Origin: Massilia forsythiae
GTDB lineage: Bacteria; Pseudomonadota; Gammaproteobacteria; Burkholderiales; Burkholderiaceae_D
Assembly (NCBI RefSeq): GCF_012849555.1
Contig: NZ_CP051685.1
Location: 2,790,001 to 2,854,000 of the forward strand
DNA length: 64,000 nucleotides
Direction of reading: 5' to 3'
Shown here: one piece after another, positions 36,490 to 44,577 of the stretch
Layout of the letters: every line of letters starts with the position of its first letter
Numbering within the stretch: position 1 is the stretch's first letter
Notes under the pieces: model-generated
Told to the model about the DNA's origin: nothing
The model's database searches: none
What the model saw: the letters and a program-made list of their open reading frames with translations, nothing else
Program-made: the position numbers and the translations under genes

Positions 36490-36924
36490 ATGTACGAGCT
36501 TGCATCCACCCTCGACGTCCTGCCCCTGGCGGACGTGGCAACGTCGATCGTCGGCGCCATCGCCGATGCCTTGCCGCCGCTGGCGGCCCTGGTTTCGATC
36601 CTCTGGATCGTCTACCAATGGACCCGTCTGGCGCGCGCCGATCGACGCGATGAAGCGGGACGGCACGCAGCACCGGCGATCGGGCAGCGGCTGCGCACCA
36701 TCCTGCGTTCGCTCGGCGGCTGGCTGAACGCCGCGCTGCTGGCCATGCTCCCCTTCGCCAGCGAAATCGCGCGCGTGCTGGAAGCGCACCTGCCCGACCT
36801 GGCGTCCAGCCTGCCGCCGCATGGCGCGCGCTGGGTCGGCTATGTGCTCGTGGCGATCAACATCGCGCGGGCGATCGGGCGGGCGCGGCGCGCGGTGCGC
36901 AGGAAGCACCGCGGCCATGGCTGA
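36490..36924 (+). CDS. Holin-like small membrane protein
   Basis: 144 residues. The first half has a hydrophobic helix (residues ~31-49, PPLAALVSILWIVYQW) after an amphipathic start, as in HP1-type holins. The second half has another hydrophobic part (LNAALLAMLPF) and a C-terminal helix WVGYVLVAINIARAI followed by a basic tail, resembling a second holin-type module. AGAGG lies 8 bases before the ATG. With repressor and antiterminator it completes a phage-like regulation and lysis set, but no lysin or structural gene follows. It converges with the endonuclease gene. Confidence 0.5.
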   Translation: MYELASTLDVLPLADVATSIVGAIADALPPLAALVSILWIVYQWTRLARADRRDEAGRHAAPAIGQRLRTILRSLGGWLNAALLAMLPFASEIARVLEAHLPDLASSLPPHGARWVGYVLVAINIARAIGRARRAVRRKHRGHG

Positions 36925-36932
36925 AAAACGTG

Positions 36933-37598
36933 TCAGCGCTGCTCGGTCACGCCCACCTGGTCGCACATGTCCAAAACCGGGCAGGTCGAGCAGCGCGGCC
37001 GGTTGCCGGTGCAGATGTGCTTACCGAAGGGCACCAGCAGGCGGTTGATGTCGATCCAGTGCGCGCGCGGCAATTTGGCTTCCAACGCGGCCAGGGTCTT
37101 TTCCGGCGTCGACGCTTTCACGTAGCCCCAGCGCCCGGTCACCCGGTGCACGTGGATGTCGACACTGATCACGGGCGTGCCGCAGGCGACGCCCAGCACC
37201 AGGTTGGCGCATTTGGGGCCGACGCCGGCGAACGACAGCAGCACCTCGCGTTCGCCGGGCAGGACGTCGCCGTAGGCTGCTTCCACGGCGCGCGCGATGG
37301 CCAGGATCTGGTTGGCCTTGCGCTCGTGGAAGGTGCTGGGGCTGATCAGGGCATCCAGCGCTTCCCAGCTCAGCCGGGCGACCTGCGCCGGCGTGCGCGC
37401 CCGCGCGAACAGCCTGCGCGAGATCGGCAGCGTCGCCTCGTCGTAGGTGCGGATCGAGATGATGCAGGCCAGCAGTTGCTCGAAGGTGGTCGTATAGCCT
37501 TCCTCGAACAGCTGGAACAGGGCGGCCTTGGGCCAGGGTTGCACGGCTTGCTCGATGCGTTCGAGGGCGATGCCGATGTCGAAGGGACGTTTTTCCAT
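36933..37598 (-). CDS. Endonuclease III-like DNA glycosylase/lyase
   Basis: 221 residues with the helix-hairpin-helix-GPD fold of Nth: LLSFAGVGPKCANLVLG (around residue 121) includes the catalytic Lys, and VDIHVHRVTGRWG (around 145) the catalytic Asp. The [4Fe-4S] loop CTGNRPRCSTCPVLDMC has the spacing C-6-C-2-C-5-C. It should excise oxidised pyrimidines. The sequence around the hairpin differs from the usual GVGRKTA, so it is more likely a paralogue than the main Nth. Confidence 0.88.
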   Translation of the reverse strand: MEKRPFDIGIALERIEQAVQPWPKAALFQLFEEGYTTTFEQLLACIISIRTYDEATLPISRRLFARARTPAQVARLSWEALDALISPSTFHERKANQILAIARAVEAAYGDVLPGEREVLLSFAGVGPKCANLVLGVACGTPVISVDIHVHRVTGRWGYVKASTPEKTLAALEAKLPRAHWIDINRLLVPFGKHICTGNRPRCSTCPVLDMCDQVGVTEQR

Positions 37599-37835
37599 GA
37601 GCCGGATCTTTCAATCGCCAGGGGCGGACGGCTCAAGGATAGGTGGCACCCGGCCGTGCTTCCGTTCTGTGACGCACAGGACGGCGATGCCGACCCATCC
37701 GGCGAGGCGGATTACTGCCAGGCACAGCCGGTTACATCCGCTTGCATCTGATACCGTTTCTCCCTTTCCCGTGCGCCGTTCCCTCTATAAGCTCTCTACC
37801 ATGCTTGTCACAAGAACACTTTTGAGGGGAACATC

Positions 37836-38288
37836 ATGAAGAACATCGCTATCCGTACCATCGCTCGCGCGGCCCTGGTTGCCGCCTTCGTCACCGCCGG
37901 CGCCGCACCGGCCGTCAGCCAGGCTGCACCGCAGAACCACTACAACCAATGCTCGAACTGCGGCACCGTGGTGTCGACCAATACCTACCAGCGCGATGCC
38001 GAACGCGGCAGCGGCCTGGGCGCCGCCGGCGGCGCGGTGCTGGGCGGCCTGGTGGGCAACCAGGTCGGCAGCGGCAACGGCCGCACGCTGGCCACCATCG
38101 CGGGCGCGGTGGGCGGCGCCTACGGCGGCAATCGCCTGGAGCGCAACATGAAGGCGGTGACCTATACCGACGTGCGCGTCAAAATGGCCAACGGCGGCCA
38201 TCGCACCTTCACCGAGCAGGGCAATCCGCGTTTCCGCAATGGCGACCGCGTGCGCGTGCAGCAGGGCCGCCTGGTGCACCAGGGTTGA
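37836..38288 (+). CDS. Secreted glycine-zipper 2TM-domain protein
   Basis: 150 residues. A signal peptide (residues 1-~30, ending VSQAAPQ) is followed by a Cys pair (CSNC) and the glycine zipper GLGAAGGAVLGGLVGNQVGS and GTIAG-like repeats at about 60-95 (IAGAVGGAYGGN), as in the Rick_17kDa_Anti family of envelope proteins. No lipobox Cys is present at the cleavage site, so it is not a typical lipoprotein. The start has GAGGGG in front. These proteins are linked to outer-membrane stability and stress. Confidence 0.88.
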   Translation: MKNIAIRTIARAALVAAFVTAGAAPAVSQAAPQNHYNQCSNCGTVVSTNTYQRDAERGSGLGAAGGAVLGGLVGNQVGSGNGRTLATIAGAVGGAYGGNRLERNMKAVTYTDVRVKMANGGHRTFTEQGNPRFRNGDRVRVQQGRLVHQG

Positions 38289-38303
38289 TCGGTCGGGCGG
38301 AAT

Positions 38304-39587
38304 TTATAACGGCCGCACGTCCCTGATCACCATTCCGCTGGCCGGCAAGGTCGGCATGCGCCGCAGGCTGACCGTCAGGTCCTGCGGCGGCACCGCGTAG
38401 TCGATCTCGGTGGCGAACAGGCGCAACGCCGATTTCACCAGGTCGAGCGTGGCGAATTCGCCGGGGCAGCGGTGGCCGGCGTAATGGTCGCCGCCGCCCT
38501 GCGGGATCAGGTCGAACCCGCTGCTTTCCCAGCGCTCGAAGCGCTCCGGCCGGAAGGTTTCCGGGTCGCCCCATGATGCCGGATGATGGTCGGTGCCGTA
38601 CAGGTCGATCAAGACCCACGTCCCTTTCGCGATGCGCATGCCGTGCCAGTCGAAGTCGTGGCTGGCGACGCCGCCGATCGCCGGAATGAACGGGTAATAG
38701 CGCCGCACTTCCTGCGCGAACCAGGTGAGATAGGTGTCGTCCTCCGCCAGGCGCGCGCGGCTCTGCGGATGCTGGTGCAGCGCCAGCACGCCGAAGGCGA
38801 TGAAGCGCGACACCGCCACGGTCGGGCGCAGCAGGTTGATCAGTTCCACGGCTGCGTGCTTTCGCCGCAGGAGTTCTCCGTCGGCGTCGCGGTGGCGCGC
38901 GATCACGCTCAGCGGACTCTCAAGCGGCACCTGGATGGTCCCGGCGCGCACGGCGTCGATCAATGCGCGCGCCCAGTGCTCGGTGCGGGTACGGATCAGC
39001 AGCGCCTTCCAGTTGCGCGGGCCGACCGAGGCGGCGCCGTCCACCATCGCCGAGAACTCGCGCGCGCGCTGGGTCGCTTCTTCCGGGCCGATCGGAATGC
39101 CGGCCCACTGGCACACCGCGCGGCACAGCACGATCTCCGCTTCGTGGTGCACGATCACGCCCGGCATGCCGCGCCATTTGTCGAAGCGCTCGCGCCACTG
39201 CGCCGCGGCCAGGTCGACCAGGCGCTGGCGCTCGTGCGGACCGAACAGCGACATGAACATGGCCTTGCGCTGGCGGTGCATGTCGCCTTCGTGGGTGGTG
39301 ACGCTGCCGAAGTCCTGCAGCAGCGCCAGCGCGGTCGGCGGCAGGCCGGTCTTGCGGCGGAAGCGTCCCGGTTGATAAAACATGCGGGCGCCGTCCTCGC
39401 CGCGCACGCACAGCACCTTCCTCAGCATCAGGCGCGTCGTGAACGCATCCGCTCCCAGCGCCTCGAAGCGGCGCGGCATGAAGCGGTAGCCTTCGCGCAG
39501 CAGGGAAATGGCATTGTCGAATCCGCGCGCATGCGGGACGGCGCGCCCGACGTCGTTCGGTGCCGGTTTGCTGTTGATGGGTGCCAC
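38304..39587 (-). CDS. Cytochrome P450, CYP152-type fatty-acid peroxygenase
   Basis: 427 residues. The haem loop is GGGDHYAGHRCPGE with the axial Cys at 374; the long loop before Cys is typical of CYP152 enzymes. The I-helix has the Arg-Pro pair (residues 254-255, in NLLRPTVAVSRF) in place of the usual acid-alcohol pair. This pair binds the fatty-acid carboxylate and lets the enzyme use hydrogen peroxide directly to hydroxylate (or decarboxylate) fatty acids, as in Bacillus BsBeta and OleT. No redox partner gene lies nearby, which agrees. Regiochemistry cannot be told from here. Confidence 0.92.
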   Translation of the reverse strand: MAPINSKPAPNDVGRAVPHARGFDNAISLLREGYRFMPRRFEALGADAFTTRLMLRKVLCVRGEDGARMFYQPGRFRRKTGLPPTALALLQDFGSVTTHEGDMHRQRKAMFMSLFGPHERQRLVDLAAAQWRERFDKWRGMPGVIVHHEAEIVLCRAVCQWAGIPIGPEEATQRAREFSAMVDGAASVGPRNWKALLIRTRTEHWARALIDAVRAGTIQVPLESPLSVIARHRDADGELLRRKHAAVELINLLRPTVAVSRFIAFGVLALHQHPQSRARLAEDDTYLTWFAQEVRRYYPFIPAIGGVASHDFDWHGMRIAKGTWVLIDLYGTDHHPASWGDPETFRPERFERWESSGFDLIPQGGGDHYAGHRCPGEFATLDLVKSALRLFATEIDYAVPPQDLTVSLRRMPTLPASGMVIRDVRPL

Positions 39588-39680
39588 GTAGTATCCGTTC
39601 TCCAGTGAAGCCGGCCCCAGTGTAGCCGCGCGGCGCGCGCGACCGGCGCACGTTCGCCCCGGACGCCAGCCGCGGCGGCC

Positions 39681-41987
39681 TCAGTGCGGCGCCGGCGCGG
39701 ACAGCGGATCCGCCGTTTCCTGCAGTGCGCGCGGCAGGTACAGGGTGACGGTGGTGCCGGCGCCGGGCGTGCTGGCCAGCCGGATATGGCCGCCGCTCTG
39801 CTCGGCGAAGCCGTGCGCCATCGACAGGCCCAGGCCGGTGCCCTTGCCCTCGGGCTTGGTCGTGAAGAAGGGCTCGAAGGCGCGCTCCATCACGTCCGGC
39901 GGCATGCCGCTGCCGGTGTCGCGTACCGCCACCGTCACGAATTCGCCGGGGGCGATGCCGGTGTCGGCCAGCGCGTCGCCGGGCGCCACCGCCAGGTTGT
40001 CCAGCGCGATGACGATGCTGCCCTGGCCGTCCATCGCGTCGCGCGCGTTGATCACCAGGTTGAGCAGCACGTTTTCCAGCTGGTTGGGATCGACCAGCGC
40101 GTGCCACAGGCCGGGCGGGATGGCGAAGCGGATCGCGATGGCGTCGCCGGCGGCGCGGTGCAGCAGCGTGTCCATGCGCTCGATCAGCTGCGCCAGGCTG
40201 ACCACGCTCGGGTGCAGCGGCTGGCGCCGGGCGAAGGCGAGCAGCTGCGCCGACAGCTTCTTGCCGCGCTCGACCGCATCGCCGATGCCGAGCAGGCGCT
40301 TGCGTTCGCCTTCCCCGTGTCTCAGCATCAGCTGGACGTTGACGCTGATGATGTGCAGGATGTTGTTGAAGTCGTGCGCCACGCCGCCGGTCAGCTTGCC
40401 CACCGCTTCCAGCTTCTGCGAGCGCAGCAGGGCGCCGCGCGCCTCGTCCAGGCGCTGCTGGCGGTGCCGTTCGCGCGCCTCGGCGTCGCGGCGCGGCCGG
40501 ATGTCGCGCACGAAGGCGGTGACGCCGTGGCCGCGCGCAGTGGGCAGCGCCGTGATCGCGACCTCCACCGGGATTTCCTGGCCGTGGCGGTCGAGCGCCG
40601 TGGTTTCGTAGGGGCCGGACAGGCGCGCGCATGCGCCGCTCGCGGCGAAGCGTTTCAGGCAGGCGCGCTCTTCCTCGCGCTGGCCGGCCGGGACCAGCAG
40701 GGCGATGGCGTCGCGCCCGAGCGCCTCTTCTTCCTTCCAGCCGAACAGCGCGCAGGCCTGCGCGTTCCAGTCGGTCACGCAACCGCTCGGGTCCACCGCG
40801 ACGAAAGCGTCGTAGGCGTTCTGCAGGATCAGGCGGATGCGCGCGCGCTCGGCGTCGATGCGGTCGCGCGAGGCGCGCAGTTCGACCGTCATGGCGCCGG
40901 CCAGCTGCAGCGCGCGCCGGCGCTCGGTCGCCAGCAGCCAGACGATGAAGGCGAGCAGCAGCCCGAGGCCGGCGCCGCCGAAGGCGATCGCGCGGCCCGG
41001 GCCGCGTTCGAGGCCCGCTTCGAAGGCGGGCGAGGAACGGATCGCCAGGGTCCACGGACGCCCGGCATTGTCCAGCAGCGCGTTGCGCGCGAACAGCGGC
41101 CGGCGCGTGCTGACGCCGGCGCCGGCGGCGCCGCCGGAGCGGTACAGCAGGGCCTCCACGGCCTGCGTGCGGCCGTCGTACAGCGCCACCTCCAGGTCGG
41201 CGGCATGCTCGCCGCCCAGCCCGTGCATCAGGTCGGCGGTGCGGAACGGGGCGTACACCCAGCCGACGATGGCCGCGCGCCGCTGTTCTACCGTGGCGTG
41301 CGCCTGGCCGGCGCGGTACACCGGCACGTACATCAGGAAACCGGATTGGGGCGCGCTGTCGCCGGCGGCGCCTTCCTGCACCAGCGTCAGCTTGGCGGTG
41401 GACGCGGCGCGGCCGGTATCGCGCGCCGCGTCCATGGCGGCGCGCCGGGTCGGCTCGCTGTACATGTCGTAGCCGAAGGCGCGTAGGTTGCGCCGGGTGA
41501 GCGGCTGGATATGGGCGATCGCGGTGAGCAGGTCGCGCCGGCCCGCCGGGGTGACCGCGTAGCCCGGATAGCCTTCGGCGCGCACCTGCGCCTCGTGCGC
41601 GGCCAGCCGCGCCGGATCGACGATGGTGGCGATGCCCAGCGCCTCGAAGCCGGGAAAGCGTTCGTTCAGGCGCAGCACGCCGTAGTACTGGGCGAAGTCG
41701 GCACGGCTGATGTCGACCGAGCCGCGCAGGAAGCCGCGCGTGCCTTGCAAGACCTGCTCGTACACCGCCATGCGGTCCGCCATCAGGCGTTCCAGGTCGC
41801 GCGCGCGGTAGTGAAAGGTGTTTTCCAGTTCGCTGCGGGCGGTGTGCCGGGCATTCGCGGCGACCAGCCAGGTGACGCCCAGGGACACCAGCAGCACGAA
41901 CGCGGCCAGCAGGAAGGGAACGAAGGCGCGGCCGCGCAGGGCAGGGCGGTCGGTGGACGGAACGGGTGGCTGGTGTGGATGCGGCAT
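39681..41987 (-). CDS. CHASE-domain sensor histidine kinase with PAS domain
   Basis: 768 residues from the ATG at 41987 (an ATG at 42083 would add 32). After a membrane helix (AFVPFLLAAFVLLVSLGVTW) comes an extracytoplasmic CHASE domain (ERFPGFEALGIATIV, then GYPGYAVTPAG), a second helix, a PAS domain (ILQNAYDAFVAVDPSGCVTD), the HisKA part with the phospho-accepting His in GGVAHDFNNILH, and the HATPase domain (NLVINARDAMDG, GTGLGLSMAHGF). It has no receiver domain and no response regulator beside it, so the partner is unknown. The ligand is likely a small molecule in the periplasm. Confidence 0.92.
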   Translation of the reverse strand: MPHPHQPPVPSTDRPALRGRAFVPFLLAAFVLLVSLGVTWLVAANARHTARSELENTFHYRARDLERLMADRMAVYEQVLQGTRGFLRGSVDISRADFAQYYGVLRLNERFPGFEALGIATIVDPARLAAHEAQVRAEGYPGYAVTPAGRRDLLTAIAHIQPLTRRNLRAFGYDMYSEPTRRAAMDAARDTGRAASTAKLTLVQEGAAGDSAPQSGFLMYVPVYRAGQAHATVEQRRAAIVGWVYAPFRTADLMHGLGGEHAADLEVALYDGRTQAVEALLYRSGGAAGAGVSTRRPLFARNALLDNAGRPWTLAIRSSPAFEAGLERGPGRAIAFGGAGLGLLLAFIVWLLATERRRALQLAGAMTVELRASRDRIDAERARIRLILQNAYDAFVAVDPSGCVTDWNAQACALFGWKEEEALGRDAIALLVPAGQREEERACLKRFAASGACARLSGPYETTALDRHGQEIPVEVAITALPTARGHGVTAFVRDIRPRRDAEARERHRQQRLDEARGALLRSQKLEAVGKLTGGVAHDFNNILHIISVNVQLMLRHGEGERKRLLGIGDAVERGKKLSAQLLAFARRQPLHPSVVSLAQLIERMDTLLHRAAGDAIAIRFAIPPGLWHALVDPNQLENVLLNLVINARDAMDGQGSIVIALDNLAVAPGDALADTGIAPGEFVTVAVRDTGSGMPPDVMERAFEPFFTTKPEGKGTGLGLSMAHGFAEQSGGHIRLASTPGAGTTVTLYLPRALQETADPLSAPAPH

Positions 41988-42198
41988 GGATGCGGGCGCG
42001 CCGGGGGCGATGTAATGGGTCCGTGCCGATGGGGAAGCGCAGGCAGGCGAGGCGCGAACGACCGCGCCGTCGAAGCTTAGCATACGCGTTCAGGTTCCCG
42101 CCGGATGCGCGGAAAAACGGGCATGGCCGCCCGCGTCCGCCACGGCTACAATGGCTGGCCTACGCCATGAACATCATCCCTTTTTTCCGCCTTTCGCC

Positions 42199-42624
42199 AT
42201 GGACCTGATGCGCCGCCTGTACTGGGGCGCCGCGGCCGTGTCGCTGGCCCTGCTGGCCTGGGGCGCGCTGGCGCCGCTGGACTATCCGACGCGCGAGCGC
42301 GCCATCGAGTTTTCGCGCGGCGCTGCCGCGCCGGTGCCGCCCAGCGTGCTGCTCACGCTCGGCGTGCGCGACGTCCTGCTGCTGCGTAACCGCGACCTGC
42401 GCGCACACGTGTTCGGCCAGGTGCGCGTGCTGCCCGGCCGCGAGTTCCGCCTGCCGTTCGAGCAGGCCGGCGAGTTTCCGTTCGCCTGCGACGGCGCGCC
42501 CGGCGCGCGCGTGCTGGTGCGGGTGCTGCCGCGGCCGGATCCGGGCTGGCAGCGGCTGCGCTGGCGCCTGCGCGTGCTGGCGGATGCCGTGCGCGGCATG
42601 CCGCTGCAAGGGCCGGACGACTAG
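42199..42624 (+). CDS. Exported cupredoxin-like protein with incomplete copper site
   Basis: 141 residues, with an N-terminal membrane or signal segment (YWGAAAVSLALLAWGALAP). The core resembles the plastocyanin-like fold used by small periplasmic proteins: RAHVFGQVRVLPGREF then GEFPFACDGAPGARVLV. One His and one Cys of a copper site are present, but the His and Met expected after the Cys are missing, so copper binding is doubtful. Function unknown. It lies between the kinase (divergent) and the LON-domain gene, 70 bp away. Confidence 0.68.
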   Translation: MDLMRRLYWGAAAVSLALLAWGALAPLDYPTRERAIEFSRGAAAPVPPSVLLTLGVRDVLLLRNRDLRAHVFGQVRVLPGREFRLPFEQAGEFPFACDGAPGARVLVRVLPRPDPGWQRLRWRLRVLADAVRGMPLQGPDD

Positions 42625-42694
42625 GCCTGCCGAGGGCTGGGGCGGCTTCGCAATCGTGCTCCGTCCCGCGCGGCGAATCTGTCATCATGCGCGC

Positions 42695-43312
42695 ATGGCG
42701 ACCATCTCCCTACCACTGTTCCCGCTCGGTACCGTGCTGTTCCCTGACGGCGTGCTGCCGCTGCAGATCTTCGAGCCGCGCTATCTCGACATGATCGCGC
42801 GCTGCCTGGGCGAGGGCGAGCCCTTCGGCGTGGTGCTGCTGACCCACGGCCAGGAAGTGCGCACGCCGGAAGGCGAGGAACGCTTCCTGCACGCGGGTAC
42901 GCTGGCGTCGGTGCAGGATAGCGGCGCTTCGTCGCCCGGCCTGCTGCAGGTGGTCTGCCGCGGCGGTGCGCGCTTTCGCGTGCTGGATGCCGAGCGCCGT
43001 CCCGACGGCCTGTGGATGGCCGAGGCCGAGCTGCTGGAAGACGACCGCGCCGTGCGCGTGCCGTCCGACCTGAAGGGGGCGGCCGATGCCCTCGACCGCG
43101 TGCTGTCGTCGCTGCACGACGTGCCGCAGAGCCGCTGGCCGGTGCAGCCGCCGTTCCGCCTGGACGATTGCGGCTGGGTGGCCAACCGCTGGTGCGAGCT
43201 GCTGCCGCTGCCGAACGGGCAGAAGCACAACATGCTCATGCTGGACAATCCGATGATCCGCCTGGAGCTGTTGCACGACGTGCTCGACGAGCACGGGCTG
43301 ATCACGTCCTGA
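42695..43312 (+). CDS. LON substrate-binding-domain protein
   Basis: 205 residues, consisting of the N-terminal domain of Lon protease only: LPLFPLGTVLFPDGVLPLQI at the start and FEPRYLDMIARCLGEG (residues 24-39) are diagnostic. There is no AAA or protease domain. Stand-alone members are cytoplasmic and of unknown role, perhaps adaptors in protein quality control. The start has no strong ribosome site, but alignment with the family begins exactly at this Met. Confidence 0.93.
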   Translation: MATISLPLFPLGTVLFPDGVLPLQIFEPRYLDMIARCLGEGEPFGVVLLTHGQEVRTPEGEERFLHAGTLASVQDSGASSPGLLQVVCRGGARFRVLDAERRPDGLWMAEAELLEDDRAVRVPSDLKGAADALDRVLSSLHDVPQSRWPVQPPFRLDDCGWVANRWCELLPLPNGQKHNMLMLDNPMIRLELLHDVLDEHGLITS

Positions 43313-43330
43313 GCGGGACCGCCGCGGTTC

Positions 43331-44194
43331 TCAAGCCTCGACGCTGATGCTGCTGGTGGCGGCGCTCGTGCTGGAAGCGCTCGAACCCGACGCGCTCGCG
43401 GTATCGCTCGCGCTGTTATCGGCATACGCCTTGAGCAGGTGCAGCGCGTGCGCCACATCGTGCATCGGGTCCCTGCGGTGGCCGCCTTTTTCGGGCTTGT
43501 CGACACCGTTGCTGCCGCTGGTGGCGCTGGCGCTGTCGGTGCTGTTGCCGTTCTTGTCGATCTCGCCGCTGGCCACCTTCTTGTCGTAGGCGGCCTGCTC
43601 GGCGTCGCTGACGGTGCCGTCGCCATCGGTGTCGGCCGCCGCCACGTAGTCGGTGCTGGTGCTGCTGGTGGCGCTGGTACTGTCGGTGCTGCTGCTGTCG
43701 CTACTGCTTTCGCTCTTGGCGCCGCCGCCGCCGCGCGGCCCGCCCATGCCCTGCATGCCGCCGGGACCGCCCATGCCGCCCATGCCGCCCATCGCGCCCA
43801 TGCCGCCGGCGGCGCTGCTGCTGCTGCCGCTGGCCGTGTCCACGCTGCCGCTGTCGCCATCCTCGGGCGGTTCGCCGTCGGGCGGCGGGCCGTCCGGCGG
43901 CATGCCGCCGCCGGCGCCGTTTACGCGCGAAGCGTCGAACTGGGCGTTCAGCTGGTCCGACAGCTTGGTCATCGCCTCGGTCAGTTCGCTCTTGCTGACC
44001 TTGCCGTCGCTGTCGCCGTCGAGCGCCTTGATGGTGTCGTCGATGTCGCTGTCGCTCGAGTCGGTGTCGCCGGCGGCCGACAGGGCGCTGGCCAGGCTGG
44101 CCTTGTCGATGTATCCCTGGTTCTTCGTGTCGACCTTGGAAAAGACGTTGTCGACCCAGTTGGAGATGGAATTGCTGCTGATGCTGGCTACCAT
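43331..44194 (-). CDS. EF-hand calcium-binding protein, low-complexity linker
   Basis: 287 residues. Three EF-hand loops are seen: DTKNQGYIDKAS (residues ~22-33), DGDSDGKVSKSE (~59-70) and DTDGDGTVSDAE (~189-200). Between them lie a Pro/Gly stretch and a Gly-Met repeat (GGMGAMGGMGGMGGPGGM). The last third is Ser/Ala/Thr-rich. There is no standard signal peptide at the N-terminus, so it may be cytoplasmic or leave by a non-classical route. It is probably a calcium sensor or buffer. Direct repeats about 70 bp upstream may bind a response regulator. Confidence 0.85.
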   Translation of the reverse strand: MVASISSNSISNWVDNVFSKVDTKNQGYIDKASLASALSAAGDTDSSDSDIDDTIKALDGDSDGKVSKSELTEAMTKLSDQLNAQFDASRVNGAGGGMPPDGPPPDGEPPEDGDSGSVDTASGSSSSAAGGMGAMGGMGGMGGPGGMQGMGGPRGGGGAKSESSSDSSSTDSTSATSSTSTDYVAAADTDGDGTVSDAEQAAYDKKVASGEIDKNGNSTDSASATSGSNGVDKPEKGGHRRDPMHDVAHALHLLKAYADNSASDTASASGSSASSTSAATSSISVEA

Positions 44195-44577
44195 GATGCA
44201 TCCCTAGTTGATTATCTGTAGCAATTATCGACCGCTTTCGGGGTTGCCGTAGGGCACCCTCATGTAAAGGCAGGTAAAGCCGTGTAAAGCAAAATCCATG
44301 TACAGAGGGTGGGATTTGAGGTAACCTTGAGCGTGGTTTACTATCTCTACGTCCGTGCGGCGCCGGTTGGCGCTGACAGCCAAGCCGCCGCGCCTCACCC
44401 GCCGCAGCGCGTCCCGTCATCCCGGTTTTCCAGCGTTGGCCATGCCCGGCCGCAGCCCGGCGGTAGAGCGCAACGAATCGAAGGGAACTCACAAGGCGTC
44501 CCTGCAAGAGACTTCGCGCCAGCGCCGCGGCATCCTGTACGCGCTTGCCGGGCTTCTTTTAATGTCTGAAAGAAAAC
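44195..44577. other. Divergent intergenic region between EF-hand gene and rhlE
   Basis: 383 bp with no gene. It contains the three GTAAAG boxes listed separately and leaves room for a long rhlE leader (over 200 nt), which for RNA helicases often has a regulatory role. No riboswitch fold was recognised. Confidence 0.45.
44264..44289. promoter_or_regulatory. Three GTAAAG boxes at exact 10-bp spacing
   Basis: GTAAAG occurs at 44264, 44274 and 44284; on the minus strand it reads CTTTAC-N4-CTTTAC-N4-CTTTAC towards the EF-hand gene, 70-95 bp before its ATG. Direct repeats on one helix face are how OmpR-family response regulators bind. No such regulator is encoded nearby. Confidence 0.6.
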
